Positions 36,570 to 46,223 of a stretch of 64,000 nucleotides of DNA are shown here, piece after piece. Origin of the DNA: Pseudoblastomonas marina (GTDB taxonomy: Bacteria > Pseudomonadota > Alphaproteobacteria > Sphingomonadales > Sphingomonadaceae); contig NZ_BMID01000001.1 in the NCBI RefSeq assembly GCF_014641655.1, positions 1,106,427 to 1,170,426 on the forward strand. Reading direction: 5' to 3'. A program made the position numbers and the translations under genes. A model generated the notes under the pieces. That model was not told where the DNA came from. It saw only the letters and a list, made by a program, of their open reading frames with translations, and searched no databases. Every line of letters starts with the position of its first letter. The stretch's first letter is position 1.

Positions 36570-37730
36570 CTAGCCTATCGCCGCCAATGTCGCCACGGCC
36601 TGAGCGGCGATCCCTTCGCGGCGCCCGGTAAGGCCGAGGCCTTCGGTGGTGGTTGCCTTGACGCTGATGGCGCTCGTTTCGACTCCCAGGATTTGGGCGA
36701 TCCGATCGCGCATCGCGGCGCGGTGCGGGCCGATCTTGGGCGCCTCGCAGATGATCGTGAGGTCGATATTGCAGATCGCATAGCCCGCTTCGTTCGCCCG
36801 CGTGACCGCATGGGCGAGAAACTGGTCCGACGAGGCTCCCTTCCATTGCGGATCGCTGGGCGGGAAGTGATCGCCGATATCGCCCGCGCCGATCGCGCCG
36901 AGCACGGCATCGGTGATCGCGTGCAATGCAACGTCGGCATCGCTGTGCCCGGCCAATCCATGGGTATGCTCGATCTGCAATCCCCCTAGCCATAGGCTCT
37001 CGCCTTCGGCCAGACGGTGCACGTCGAATCCCATGCCGGTGCGGATCGCGGGTCGGTCCAATTCGAAATCCTCCGCAAATGTCAGTTTCTTGAGCGCTTC
37101 GTCGCCTTCGACCAGTGCGATCTTACCGCCATGCGCGCGCAACACCTGCGCGTCGTCCCCGGCGTCGGGGGTGCCGCCCCAATCGCGGTGCGCGGCGAGG
37201 ATTTCGGGAAAGCGGAACGCCTGCGGCGTCTGAACCCGGCGCAGGGTGTCCCGATCGGCCTTGTCGCCCATCAGCCCGTCGCGCGCGACGGCGAGCGAAT
37301 CAACCACCGGCAGGGTCGGGATGGCGCCTGGAGAACCTGACAAGGCGTCGACCAGGCGCTCAACCACGGCATTCGGCACGATCGGGCGCGCGGCATCGTG
37401 GATCAGGATGATCGACGGTACGGCCCCGGCCAACCGTTCGAGCGCGTTCGCGACCGATTGTTGGCGGGTGTCCCCCCCGGTGCAGAACGCAACGCCCTCG
37501 AGATCGCCGACGGCCTCAGCGGCGAGTTCATCCGCCCCGGGCGCGATCGCCACCATCACCGGCGCGCACCCGGCGTCGAGCAGGCGCTCGACCGAATGGC
37601 GCAGCACCGGCTTGCCTCTCCATCGCACATATTGCTTGGGCAGGTCCTTGCCGGCCCGCGTGCCGGTGCCGGCGGCGACCACGATCGCAGCGACCGAACG
37701 GTCGGCGAGGGGGGAGGGGACTTCGCTCAT
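36570..37730 (-). CDS. ispDF: Bifunctional IspD/IspF (methylerythritol phosphate pathway)
   Basis: A fusion of two isoprenoid enzymes, 386 residues. Residues 1-225 are the IspD cytidylyltransferase ([32 protein letters not shown]). Residues 228-386 are IspF ([24 protein letters not shown], metal His/Asp residues, then [13 protein letters not shown]). IspDF fusions are common in alphaproteobacteria. It is divergent from dusB and followed by pncC. Confidence 0.96.
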   Translation of the reverse strand: MSEVPSPLADRSVAAIVVAAGTGTRAGKDLPKQYVRWRGKPVLRHSVERLLDAGCAPVMVAIAPGADELAAEAVGDLEGVAFCTGGDTRQQSVANALERLAGAVPSIILIHDAARPIVPNAVVERLVDALSGSPGAIPTLPVVDSLAVARDGLMGDKADRDTLRRVQTPQAFRFPEILAAHRDWGGTPDAGDDAQVLRAHGGKIALVEGDEALKKLTFAEDFELDRPAIRTGMGFDVHRLAEGESLWLGGLQIEHTHGLAGHSDADVALHAITDAVLGAIGAGDIGDHFPPSDPQWKGASSDQFLAHAVTRANEAGYAICNIDLTIICEAPKIGPHRAAMRDRIAQILGVETSAISVKATTTEGLGLTGRREGIAAQAVATLAAIG

Positions 37731-37804
37731 CTGCCGCGCCGCCTATCGTCTTGCCGCGAAACTGGCAATCGACTAGGGGGCCTCCTACCTTACCGGACAT
37801 CGTC

Positions 37805-38836
37805 ATGAGCCATTTGCCGCAGCCTCCCAGCCCGCAGCCTCCCAAACTGGCGCCGATCGATATCGGCCCGGTGCGCATTGCGCAGCCGGTCGTGCTCGCG
37901 CCGATGACCGGCGTGACCGACCTGCCCTTCCGGCGGCTCGTGCGCCGTTTCGGCTCGGGGCTCAACGTCACCGAGATGATCGCGAGCCAGGCGGCGATCC
38001 GCGAAACGCGCCAGAGCGTCCAGAAGGCCGCGTGGGACGCGATCGAGGAACCGGTCTCGATGCAGCTGGTCGGCTGCGATCCGGAATCGATGGCCGAGGC
38101 TGCCAAGCTCCAGGAAGACAACGGCGCGGCGATCATCGACATCAATTTCGGCTGTCCGGTGCGCAAGGTAGTCAATGGCTATGCCGGCAGCGCGTTGATG
38201 CGCGAAGTTCCGTTGGCGATCAAGCTGATGGAAGCGACTGTTAAGGCAGTTTCGGTACCGGTTACGGTCAAGATGCGCATGGGCTGGGACCACCAGAGCC
38301 TCAACGCCCCCGAACTGTCGCGGATCGCCGAGGATATTGGGGTGAAAATGGTCACCGTGCACGGCCGGACCCGCAACCAGATGTACAAGGGAAGTGCCGA
38401 CTGGGCCTTCGTGCGCAAGGTGAAGGACGCGGTCTCGATCCCGGTGATCGTCAATGGCGACATCAATACGATCGACGATGTCGCGCAGGCAGCCGAGCAG
38501 AGTGGGGCCGACGGCGTGATGATCGGCCGCGGCGCCTACGGCAAGCCGTGGCTGCTCGGCCAGGTTATGCGTTGGCTCGATAGCGGAGAGCGGCAACCCG
38601 ATCCGTCGGTAGAAGTGCAGTTTGCCACGCTGATGGAGCACTACCGCGCGATGCTCGACCTTTACGGCGAGAGCATCGGAGTGAAGGTCGCACGCAAGCA
38701 TCTCGGGTGGTACACCAAGGGGCTGCCGGGCTCGGCCGAATTCCGCAACACCGTGAATTTCGTCGACGACTCGAACGAAGTCATGGCGTCACTCGAGCGG
38801 TTTTACGAGCCGCTGCTCCGGCGCGAGGCGGCCTGA
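37805..38836 (+). CDS. dusB: tRNA-dihydrouridine synthase DusB (NifR3)
   Basis: An FMN enzyme reducing uridines in the tRNA D-loop. The 343-residue TIM-barrel protein has [13 protein letters not shown], catalytic Cys117 (NFGCPVRKV), [14 protein letters not shown] and VNGDI. The ATG at 37805 gives the family start after a Pro-rich tip. In alphaproteobacteria this gene usually heads the ntrBC-ntrYX cluster; here it precedes ntrY directly. Confidence 0.95.
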   Translation: MSHLPQPPSPQPPKLAPIDIGPVRIAQPVVLAPMTGVTDLPFRRLVRRFGSGLNVTEMIASQAAIRETRQSVQKAAWDAIEEPVSMQLVGCDPESMAEAAKLQEDNGAAIIDINFGCPVRKVVNGYAGSALMREVPLAIKLMEATVKAVSVPVTVKMRMGWDHQSLNAPELSRIAEDIGVKMVTVHGRTRNQMYKGSADWAFVRKVKDAVSIPVIVNGDINTIDDVAQAAEQSGADGVMIGRGAYGKPWLLGQVMRWLDSGERQPDPSVEVQFATLMEHYRAMLDLYGESIGVKVARKHLGWYTKGLPGSAEFRNTVNFVDDSNEVMASLERFYEPLLRREAA

Positions 38837-38911
38837 CGCCCGATGGTCTCAGTCGACGGTTCGTCGCGAAAAGACTTGCAAAATTGCAACAGTGTCGCCC
38901 ACAAGCCTCAT

Positions 38912-41131
38912 ATGGCGAGCGACGCTCTCAAGGCCAATCGACGATTGCCGCTCTGGCTGCGGCGGTTGATGGTATCCGCGCGCCGCGCGAACATCTTCGC
39001 CTTCATCGAGATCGCCGCGGTGATCACCTTCGTCGTCATGACGGCGGTGACCTGGACCACGCTGGCGGGCTCGCCCGAAGAGAACGAACTGCTTCCCACC
39101 CGGATGACGACCACGCTGTTGGTCGGTACGCTCGTTCCGGCGCTGGCGATCTTGGTGCTGCTCGGGCGGCGGATGGCGCTCAAACGCGCGCAGGAAAACG
39201 AGGCGGGCACCGGGCGCATGCATGTGCGGCTCGTCTTCATCTTCTCGCTGATCGCGGCGGTGCCGACGCTGTTCGTGGTCGCCTTCGCCTCGGCGCTGTT
39301 CCAGTTCGGGGTGGAATTCTGGTTTTCGGACCAGTCGCGCGGTCTGCTCGAAAACGCGAACAAGCTCGCGCGCGGTTATTACGAGCAAAACCTGCTCGAC
39401 GTCGGCAACGAAACCGAAGCGATGTCGGTTCAGCTGCGCGAATTCCTCAGCGAGAACTCGACCACGAGCGAAAGCTTTTCCGAAGGGTTCATGATCCAGA
39501 CCGTTAACCGGCGGCTCAACAAGGCGTCGATCATCCAGGTCCAGGGCGAGGAGCAGGCGCTGATCGCGGCGTTCCCCGCCAACGACCCGATCCGCAAGCA
39601 GATCGCGCCCGACGCTATCCGGCAACTGGCAGACAGCGAGGACCCGGTGGTCACCCGTAATGCCGCCGGTATCGAGGCGGTCGCTCCGATCGACCGCGAA
39701 TTGGGAGTCTATCTCTACACCGTTCGCTCGTCGGACCTGCTCGAATTCAGCCAGAGCGAACGCGCGCAGAACATCGTGCAGGACTACGAGGTCCTGACCC
39801 GCCGCGCGCGGATTCTGCAGCTTCGCACCAATGTCGCGCTGTTCGCGCTGGCGCTGCTGTTGGTCGCGCTCTCGATCTGGTTTGCGCTGCGTTATGCCGA
39901 TCGTCAGGTGAAGCCGCTTTACGAACTCGTCGGCGCCGCCCGCCGGGTGGGGGCCGGCAATTATTCGCTGCGGGTCGAGGGACGCACCGGCGCCGACGAG
40001 GTCGGGCTCCTCAATCGTGCCTTCAACCGCATGACCGACCAGATCGAGCGCCAGACGACCGCGCTGGTCGGGGCGAACGAGGAACTGCACGAACGCGGCG
40101 TGTTCATCGAGACCGTGCTCGGCTCGGTCACCGCCGGGGTCATCTCGCTCGACGAGGAGGGGCGGGTCCAGCTGATGAATTCCTCCGCGCTCGACCTGCT
40201 CGGTTTCGACGAGATGCCGGTGGGGGAGAAGATGGCCGACATCGCGCCTGCTTTCGCCAATCTCGATCACACGCGTTCGGGTCAGATCGTCCAGCACGAG
40301 AAGGGCGGGGATCTCCTCACCCTCGCGGTCAAATCGACTCGGACCGACGATTACGAGGTCATCACCTTCGAGGACATCACCCGCCAGATCCTCGACCAGC
40401 GGCAGGCGGCATGGTCCGACGTCGCGCGACGCATCGCGCACGAGATCAAGAACCCGCTTACCCCGATCCAGCTCGCCACCGAGCGCCTGAAGCGGCGCTA
40501 TCGCAAGCAGATCGAGCAGGATGGCGAGCTGTTCGACGAGCTGACCCGCACGATCGTGCGGCAGGTCGGCGAGCTGCGCACGATGGTCGATGCCTTCAGC
40601 AGCTTCGCGCGCCTGCCGAAGCCCGCCTTCCGGCGCGAGGACCCGGTCGATCTCGCCAAGCAGGCGCTTTTCCTGCAGGAAGTCGGCCATCCCGAAATCG
40701 ACTACCGCCTGACCGTCGAGGGCGAGATCGACGCGATCCAGTGCGATCGCCACCAGTTCGGACAGGCGATGACCAACGTGCTCAAGAACGCGGCCGAAGC
40801 GATCGATGCGCTGGCGGGGCCGGCAGAACCCGATTTCCGCGGGCGGATCGATGTGAGCATTTCAGGGGAAGGCGAACTGGTCCGCATCCTGATCGAGGAC
40901 AACGGCATCGGCCTGCCCAAGGAACGCGAGAAGATCGTCGAACCCTATGTCACCACGCGCGAACGCGGGACCGGGCTGGGTCTCGCGATCGTCAACAAGA
41001 TCGTCGAGGAACATGGCGGCGCCATGACCTTCGGCCCGCGCGAGCAGGGCGGAACCCGCGTCACCCTGACCTTCGCCCGCGACCCCCGCGTCGAAACGCA
41101 CGATCCCAATACGAGAGAGGCCGCCGAATGA
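38912..41131 (+). CDS. ntrY: Sensor histidine kinase NtrY
   Basis: A membrane kinase of the NtrY/NtrX nitrogen and redox two-component system. In order it has three N-terminal membrane helices (within about 20-125), an extracytoplasmic loop, a fourth helix (about 310-330; NVALFALALLLVALSIWFAL), HAMP, a PAS-like domain, the H-box DVARRIAHEIKNPLTPIQL, the N-box NVLKNAAEAID and the glycine boxes EDNGIGLPKE and GTGLGLAI. The ATG at 38912 yields 739 residues; an ATG at 38843, six bases after dusB, would add 23 residues of unusual composition. The stop overlaps ntrX by ATGA. Confidence 0.92.
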   Translation: MASDALKANRRLPLWLRRLMVSARRANIFAFIEIAAVITFVVMTAVTWTTLAGSPEENELLPTRMTTTLLVGTLVPALAILVLLGRRMALKRAQENEAGTGRMHVRLVFIFSLIAAVPTLFVVAFASALFQFGVEFWFSDQSRGLLENANKLARGYYEQNLLDVGNETEAMSVQLREFLSENSTTSESFSEGFMIQTVNRRLNKASIIQVQGEEQALIAAFPANDPIRKQIAPDAIRQLADSEDPVVTRNAAGIEAVAPIDRELGVYLYTVRSSDLLEFSQSERAQNIVQDYEVLTRRARILQLRTNVALFALALLLVALSIWFALRYADRQVKPLYELVGAARRVGAGNYSLRVEGRTGADEVGLLNRAFNRMTDQIERQTTALVGANEELHERGVFIETVLGSVTAGVISLDEEGRVQLMNSSALDLLGFDEMPVGEKMADIAPAFANLDHTRSGQIVQHEKGGDLLTLAVKSTRTDDYEVITFEDITRQILDQRQAAWSDVARRIAHEIKNPLTPIQLATERLKRRYRKQIEQDGELFDELTRTIVRQVGELRTMVDAFSSFARLPKPAFRREDPVDLAKQALFLQEVGHPEIDYRLTVEGEIDAIQCDRHQFGQAMTNVLKNAAEAIDALAGPAEPDFRGRIDVSISGEGELVRILIEDNGIGLPKEREKIVEPYVTTRERGTGLGLAIVNKIVEEHGGAMTFGPREQGGTRVTLTFARDPRVETHDPNTREAAE

Positions 41132-42522
41132 GCGAAAGCAAGCAACTCGAAGTCCTGATCGTCGACGATGAGCAGGATATCCGCGACCTCGTCGCCGGGG
41201 TATTGAGCGACGAAGGCTACGAATGTCGCACCGCGGCCGATGGCGAGGGCGCGCTGGCGGCGATCGACGAACGGCGACCGAGCCTCGTCCTGCTCGACGT
41301 GTGGTTGCACGGCAGTTCGATGGACGGGCTCGAGGTGCTCGACGCGATCAAGGCGCGCGAGCCCGAACTTCCGGTGATCATATTCTCGGGCCACGGCAAT
41401 ATCGACACCGCGGTCGCCGCGATCGGGCGCGGGGCGATGGACTTCATCGAGAAGCCGTTCGAGGCCGAGCGTCTGCTCCACCTCGTCGAACGCGCGACCG
41501 AGACCGAACGCTTGCGGCGCGAGAACGCACAATTGCGCCAGGGCTTTGCCACCGCGCACGAATTCACCGGCAATTCGGCCGCGATCAACCAGGTCCGCGC
41601 GACGCTCAAGCGGGTCGCCAATACCGGCAGCCGGCTGCTGATCACCGGGCCGGCCGGGGCGGGCAAGGAAGTGGCCGCGCGGCTGCTCCATTCGTGGAGC
41701 CCGCGTGCCAACAGCGCCTTCGTGATCGTCAGCTCGGCGCGCATCACGCCCGAACTGTTCGAACAGGAACTGTTCGGCGAGGAGATTGACGGCCAGCTGG
41801 TGCGCCCGGGCCTGCTCGAGACCGCCGATGGCGGCACCCTGTTCCTCGACGAGGTCGCCGACATGCCGCTTTCGACCCAGGCGCGCATCCTACGGGTTCT
41901 GACCGACCAGTCGTTCATGCGGGTCGGTGGCACGCGGCAGATCAGGGTCGATGTGCGCGTCGTGTCGTCCTCGTCGCGCAATCTCGAGGAGGAAATCGAG
42001 GAGCGGCGCTTCCGCGAAGACCTGTTCTACCGCCTGAACGTCGTGCCGGTCGAGGTCCCGTCGCTGACCGAGCGGCGCGAGGATATCCCCGCGCTGGTCG
42101 ATCATTTCTTCGCCCGCTACGCCGCCGATCAGGGCATCCAGCCGCCCGAGATCAGCGTCGAGGCGATGGCGGCGCTGCAGGCCTATGACTGGCCGGGCAA
42201 CGTCCGCCAGCTGCGAAACGTCATCGAACGCACGATCATCCTCGCGCCGCGCGACCGATTGACCAAGATCGACGTCGACCTGCTTCCATCCGAAGTCACC
42301 GAAGGCAAGATCAGCGGCCAGACCGGCATCGGTGCCTTGATGGGGGCGCCATTGCGCGAGGCGCGCGAAAGCTTCGAACGCGAATATCTTCGCGTCCAGA
42401 TCAGCCGGTTTTCTGGCAATATTTCGCGCACCGCGACCTTCATCGGGATGGAACGCTCGGCGTTGCATCGCAAGATGAAGCTGCTCGGGATGGCCGAACG
42501 AAAGGCTTCCGAACGCAAATAG
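41128..42522 (+). CDS. ntrX: Response regulator NtrX lacking the sigma-54 GAFTGA loop
   Basis: A 464-residue NtrC-family regulator: receiver domain (1-120, phospho-acceptor Asp57 in LVLLDVWLHG, Lys109), AAA+ domain (145-380) with Walker A GPAGAGKE and Walker B GGTLFLDE, and a Fis-type HTH (SRTATFIGMERSALHRKMKLLG). Where sigma-54 activators have GAFTGA, this protein reads LFGEEIDGQLVRPGLLE, so contact with sigma-54 is not expected. The arginine-finger region EERRFREDLFYRLNV is retained. It is coupled to ntrY by ATGA. Confidence 0.93.
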   Translation: MSESKQLEVLIVDDEQDIRDLVAGVLSDEGYECRTAADGEGALAAIDERRPSLVLLDVWLHGSSMDGLEVLDAIKAREPELPVIIFSGHGNIDTAVAAIGRGAMDFIEKPFEAERLLHLVERATETERLRRENAQLRQGFATAHEFTGNSAAINQVRATLKRVANTGSRLLITGPAGAGKEVAARLLHSWSPRANSAFVIVSSARITPELFEQELFGEEIDGQLVRPGLLETADGGTLFLDEVADMPLSTQARILRVLTDQSFMRVGGTRQIRVDVRVVSSSSRNLEEEIEERRFREDLFYRLNVVPVEVPSLTERREDIPALVDHFFARYAADQGIQPPEISVEAMAALQAYDWPGNVRQLRNVIERTIILAPRDRLTKIDVDLLPSEVTEGKISGQTGIGALMGAPLREARESFEREYLRVQISRFSGNISRTATFIGMERSALHRKMKLLGMAERKASERK

Positions 42523-42631
42523 GGAACATCCCGTCGCTGTCGGCATTTCCTTTCCAAGCCGTAAGTTTCGCGGTGAAACCTGACCAGCCATCCGCAAATC
42601 AGCGAGAGGTGGCGGTAAGGGGGCAAGAGAA

Positions 42632-43159
42632 ATGGCGGGAAAAACACTCTCCGCACGACCGACGAAAACCGAGACCCAGGGCGGCGCGGCCAGCACGCCG
42701 AGCCTTCAGGACCAGTTCCTGAACCTGATGCGCAAGGAAAAGGCGCCCGTGACGGTGTTCCTCGTCAAGGGCGTCAAGCTCCAGGGCATCGTCACCTGGT
42801 TCGACAATTTCTCGCTGCTGCTCCGCCGCGACGGGCAATCGCAGCTCGTCTACAAGCACGCGATTTCGACGATCATGCCCGCACAGCCGCAGGAATCGGA
42901 GCAGTTCGGTTCGCGCAACACCGCCAAGAAGCAGCGGCTGTTGCAGGAAGTCTTCCTCGGTCGCTGCCTCGACAGCGAAGCCCAGGTGACCATGTTCCTG
43001 ATCAACGGAGTGATGCTGCAGGGCCGCATCGCGGCCTACGATCCCTATTGCACGCTGCTCGAACGCGAAGGATACGTGCAACTCGCCTACAAGCACGCTA
43101 TCTCGACCATCCAGCCGGTCGAACATCTCGACCTGAGCGAAGAAGGCGATAGCGACTGA
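42632..43159 (+). CDS. hfq: RNA chaperone Hfq with two tandem Sm domains
   Basis: A 175-residue protein made of two Hfq units. The first (about 24-84) reads [26 protein letters not shown] and YKHAIST. The second (about 102-163) reads [27 protein letters not shown] and YKHAIST. Each has the Sm1 and Sm2 blocks, so three chains could form a hexameric ring. A 17-residue linker joins them. The second copy has diverged more in its helix. It follows ntrX by 109 bases and precedes hflX, the usual hfq neighbour. Confidence 0.95.
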   Translation: MAGKTLSARPTKTETQGGAASTPSLQDQFLNLMRKEKAPVTVFLVKGVKLQGIVTWFDNFSLLLRRDGQSQLVYKHAISTIMPAQPQESEQFGSRNTAKKQRLLQEVFLGRCLDSEAQVTMFLINGVMLQGRIAAYDPYCTLLEREGYVQLAYKHAISTIQPVEHLDLSEEGDSD

Positions 43160-43185
43160 GTTTCCTCGAAGACAGTGCGGAAGAG

Positions 43186-44472
43186 GTGACACGCGGTGCC
43201 CGCGCGCTGATCGTGCACCCCGACCTGCCCGACAAGCGTCACCTCGATCTCGAGGCGCGGTTGGAGGAGGCGAGGGGGCTTGCGCTCGCGATCGGCCTCG
43301 TGATTGCCGAGAGTTACGCGCTTCCGATCCGCGAACCCAAGCCGGCCACGCTGTTCGGTTCGGGTCAGGTCGAACGAATAGCCACCGATTGCGAGTTGCA
43401 CGAGGCCGAGCTCGTCGTCGTCGACGGCCAATTGTCGGCGATCCAGCAGCGCAATCTCGAAGACAAGATCGGGCGAAAGGTGATCGATCGCACCGGGCTC
43501 ATCCTCGAAATCTTCGGTGAGCGCGCGGCCACTGCCGAAGGTCGGCTGCAGGTCGAACTTGCGCATCTCGATTACCAGCAGGGGCGGCTCGTGCGCAGCT
43601 GGACTCACCTCGAGCGGCAGCGCGGTGGTTTCGGCTTCCTCGGCGGTCCCGGCGAGACGCAGATCGAGGCCGACAGGCGGATGATCCGGCAGCGGATGGG
43701 CCGGCTGCGCAAGGAACTCGAACAGGTGCGCAAGACCCGCGGGCTCCATCGCGAGCGTCGCGAACGTGCGCCGTGGCCGGTGGTCGCGCTGGTCGGCTAC
43801 ACCAATGCCGGCAAGTCGACGCTGTTCAACCGGCTCACTGGTGCCGACGTCATGGCAGAGGACCTGCTGTTCGCCACGCTCGATCCGACGATGAGGGCGA
43901 TCGCGCTGCCGGGGGTCGACAAGGCAATCCTGTCGGACACGGTGGGGTTCATCTCGGATCTGCCTACGCAGCTCGTCGCCGCTTTTCGAGCGACGCTCGA
44001 AGAAGTGACCGCGGCCGACGTCATCGTGCATGTCCGCGATATCGCCAATCCGGACACCGAAGAGCAGCGTGAACGCGTGATAGACGTCCTCCGAGGCATG
44101 GACCTGGTCGACGAGGAGGGCGCACCGGCCGGAGCCCCGATCGTCGAGGCCTGGAACAAGGTCGACCTTCTCGACGAAGAGGCCCAGGCGGCTCTGCGCA
44201 ACCGGATCGCGGCGCGCGACGAGCCGATCGTGTTGTTATCCGCTCAGACGGGCGAGGGCATCGAGACCCTGCTCGATACGATCGACGCGCTGCTGACTGC
44301 CGATGCGCGGGTCCACGAGATCACGCTCGCCGCAGGGGAAGGGCAGAAGCTCGCCTGGCTCCATGCCCATGGCGAGGTGCTGTCTCAGGAAGAAGTCGCG
44401 GGCGACCAACCTGGCTACCGGTTGTCGGTGCGGCTGACCGAGCGTGAATTCGGGCGTTTTTCAACGCTCTGA
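43186..44472 (+). CDS. hflX: GTPase HflX
   Basis: A ribosome-associated GTPase that splits stalled ribosomes. It has the HflX N-terminal domain (GSGQVERIA, GLILEIFGERAATAEGRLQVELA, RQRGGFGFLGGPGETQIE) and a G domain with G1 GYTNAGKST, G3 DTVGF and G4 NKVD. The first standard start is the GTG at 43186 (428 residues). The sequence upstream, [15 protein letters not shown], looks like native N-terminus, so translation may begin at a CTG at 43156 that overlaps the hfq stop. The 3' end overlaps mazG by 12 bases. Confidence 0.93.
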   Translation: MTRGARALIVHPDLPDKRHLDLEARLEEARGLALAIGLVIAESYALPIREPKPATLFGSGQVERIATDCELHEAELVVVDGQLSAIQQRNLEDKIGRKVIDRTGLILEIFGERAATAEGRLQVELAHLDYQQGRLVRSWTHLERQRGGFGFLGGPGETQIEADRRMIRQRMGRLRKELEQVRKTRGLHRERRERAPWPVVALVGYTNAGKSTLFNRLTGADVMAEDLLFATLDPTMRAIALPGVDKAILSDTVGFISDLPTQLVAAFRATLEEVTAADVIVHVRDIANPDTEEQRERVIDVLRGMDLVDEEGAPAGAPIVEAWNKVDLLDEEAQAALRNRIAARDEPIVLLSAQTGEGIETLLDTIDALLTADARVHEITLAAGEGQKLAWLHAHGEVLSQEEVAGDQPGYRLSVRLTEREFGRFSTL

Positions 44473-45231
44473 GCGCTTGACCTCCTGCCATAACGTTTCC
44501 TGTGCTTGCAGATCGAGCGATGAAAAGTCGGCATCTTGGTCGGCGGCGAGGGATTCCATTGCCCTGAAGCGACGCTCGAACTTTTGGTTGGCGCTGCGGA
44601 GCGCGGCTTCGGCGTCGACGCCGTAGGCACGGACCAGATTGACTGCAGCGAACAGCAGGTCGCCCGCTTCCTCGGTGATGTGATCGGGGCCATCGGCATC
44701 GGCCAGCTCGCCGATTTCCTCGACCAGTTTCTCCGCCGGGCCGTCCTTGTCTGGCCAGTCGAATCCGCTGCGCGCCGCGCGTTTTTGCAGTTTCTCGGCG
44801 CGCATCAGTGCCGGCAAGGCGTGTGCAACGCCATCGAGCGCGCTGGCAGCACCTTGCGCGTCGCGTTCGGCGGCCTTGATATCTTCCCATCGCCGGGGCT
44901 GTGGCGTCTCGCTTTCGTCATCGCCGAAGATATGCGGGTGGCGTGCTTCCATCTTGTCGGAAATCGACTTCGCCACGGCATCGAAGTCGAACGCCCCCTG
45001 TTCTTCAGCCATGCGGGCATGGAAAACCACCTGGAGCAGCAAATCGCCGAGCTCGCCGCGCAGGTCGGCGAGATCCTCGCGCGCGATCGCGTCGGCGACC
45101 TCGTAGGCTTCCTCGATCGTGTACGGCGCGATCGACTGGAATGTCTGCGCGACGTCCCATTCGCACCCGGTTGCGGGGTCGCGAAGGCGGGCCATGATCG
45201 AGAGGAGGCGGTCGATTTGCTGTGATGCCAT
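44461..45231 (-). CDS. mazG: Nucleoside triphosphate pyrophosphohydrolase MazG
   Basis: Hydrolyses (d)NTPs to monophosphates and can lower alarmone levels. The 256-residue protein contains two MazG repeats. The first has the metal-binding EEAYE...ELGDLLLQVVFHA motif (about 40-73); the second has KLVEEIGEL...EEAGDLLFAAVNLVR (about 168-200). HPHIFGD lies between them. It is the last gene of the long minus-strand run and overlaps hflX convergently. Its start is preceded by an AT-rich palindrome. Confidence 0.95.
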   Translation of the reverse strand: MASQQIDRLLSIMARLRDPATGCEWDVAQTFQSIAPYTIEEAYEVADAIAREDLADLRGELGDLLLQVVFHARMAEEQGAFDFDAVAKSISDKMEARHPHIFGDDESETPQPRRWEDIKAAERDAQGAASALDGVAHALPALMRAEKLQKRAARSGFDWPDKDGPAEKLVEEIGELADADGPDHITEEAGDLLFAAVNLVRAYGVDAEAALRSANQKFERRFRAMESLAADQDADFSSLDLQAQETLWQEVKRSER

Positions 45232-45238
45232 TTGGATG

Positions 45239-45252
45239 ATAATATATATTAT
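45239..45252. repeat. AT-only 14-bp palindrome before mazG
   Basis: ATAATATATATTAT is a perfect palindrome 7 bases upstream of the mazG start, in a region otherwise very rich in G and C. It could supply a -10 element for mazG or a regulator site. Confidence 0.35.
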
Positions 45253-45282
45253 GTAAAACTATAAGGGAGGCTCAGCCAAGGA

Positions 45283-45459
45283 TCAGGCCCCCAGATACGT
45301 AAACAAGAGATAGGCAGCGGCGAAAATAGCCACCCACGTCACCGCCAGTCCGATGGTCTTCGGAACGGTCAGTCCGCGTCCGGCGAGCCCTGGCACGACA
45401 AGGATCAACCAACCGAGGATCGATACGATGCTCAGGGTCGTCCACGCCGTTGTACTCAT
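45283..45459 (-). CDS. Small two-helix membrane protein (58 residues)
   Basis: An unrecognised small gene. Translation from the ATG at 45459 gives 58 residues with two hydrophobic helices (about 8-24, WTTLSIVSILGWLILVVPG; and 36-56, IGLAVTWVAIFAAAYLLF) separated by GRGLTVPKT. The ATG overlaps the stop of the upstream MBL gene in an ATGA junction, the same coupling used through this cluster, which supports it being real. It lies 51 bases before mazG. Function unknown. Confidence 0.8.
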   Translation of the reverse strand: MSTTAWTTLSIVSILGWLILVVPGLAGRGLTVPKTIGLAVTWVAIFAAAYLLFTYLGA

Positions 45460-46223
45460 GCTGCCAGCTCCATGCCGTCAAACCCGACGAGGACATTGTC
45501 GGGCGTTTCCTCGGTCAGCGTCGCATAATCCATGCTCTTGTCCAGATGCGACAACACGACTTGGCCGGCACCGGTCTTGCGCCCGAGTTCGAGCGCCATT
45601 TCGAGATGCGCGTGCGTGGGATGTGGATCGCGGCGCAGGCAGTCGGTAACCAGCAAATCCACCCCGTCGAACAGCCGCAGCATTGCGTCGGTTATCTCAG
45701 AGAAATCAGTTGCGTAGACGATCGACTTGCCATCGCACTCGAACCGATAGCCGGTGGTCTGGGTCGGCCCGTGGGGCATTTCGACCCCGCGGAATGCGAT
45801 CCCACCATGCATGCGAGCAATGTCGAGGGTCTTGAGTTCGACGATGGTCGGATAGCCGAACTGTCCGGCGAAGACGTATCCGAAACGTTGTCTCAAGCGC
45901 AATGCACAAGTGTTTGATGCAAAACCGGGAATAGCGTGGCTGCGACCAAAACGCAGTGCACGCAGATCGTCGATCCCGTGGCAGTGATCGGCATGGTCGT
46001 GGGTCCAGAACACCGCATCGATCCGGTCGATCTCGTTCGCCAGGAGTTGCGCGCGAAGATCGGTCGAGGTGTCGACGAGCAATCGCGTGCCTTCGGCGCT
46101 TTCGACCATGATCGAAACCCGAGAGCGCCGATTGCGCGGCTCTTCGGGATCGCATTGCCCCCAGTCATTGCCGATGCGCGGCACGCCGGTCGATGTGCCC
46201 GAACCGAGCATCACCATCTTCAT
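45456..46223 (-). CDS. MBL-fold metal-dependent hydrolase (PhnP-like)
   Basis: A 255-residue metallo-beta-lactamase-fold protein. It has the metal motif THDHADH (about 74-80), GSGTSTGVPRIG at the start, a central Asp (YATDFSE) and a C-terminal SHLDKS. The CDP-x13-R insertion near the N-terminus is typical of PhnP-like phosphodiesterases acting on cyclic phosphates or nucleotides. It is coupled on both sides by ATGA, downstream of tatD. Confidence 0.9.
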   Translation of the reverse strand: MKMVMLGSGTSTGVPRIGNDWGQCDPEEPRNRRSRVSIMVESAEGTRLLVDTSTDLRAQLLANEIDRIDAVFWTHDHADHCHGIDDLRALRFGRSHAIPGFASNTCALRLRQRFGYVFAGQFGYPTIVELKTLDIARMHGGIAFRGVEMPHGPTQTTGYRFECDGKSIVYATDFSEITDAMLRLFDGVDLLVTDCLRRDPHPTHAHLEMALELGRKTGAGQVVLSHLDKSMDYATLTEETPDNVLVGFDGMELAA

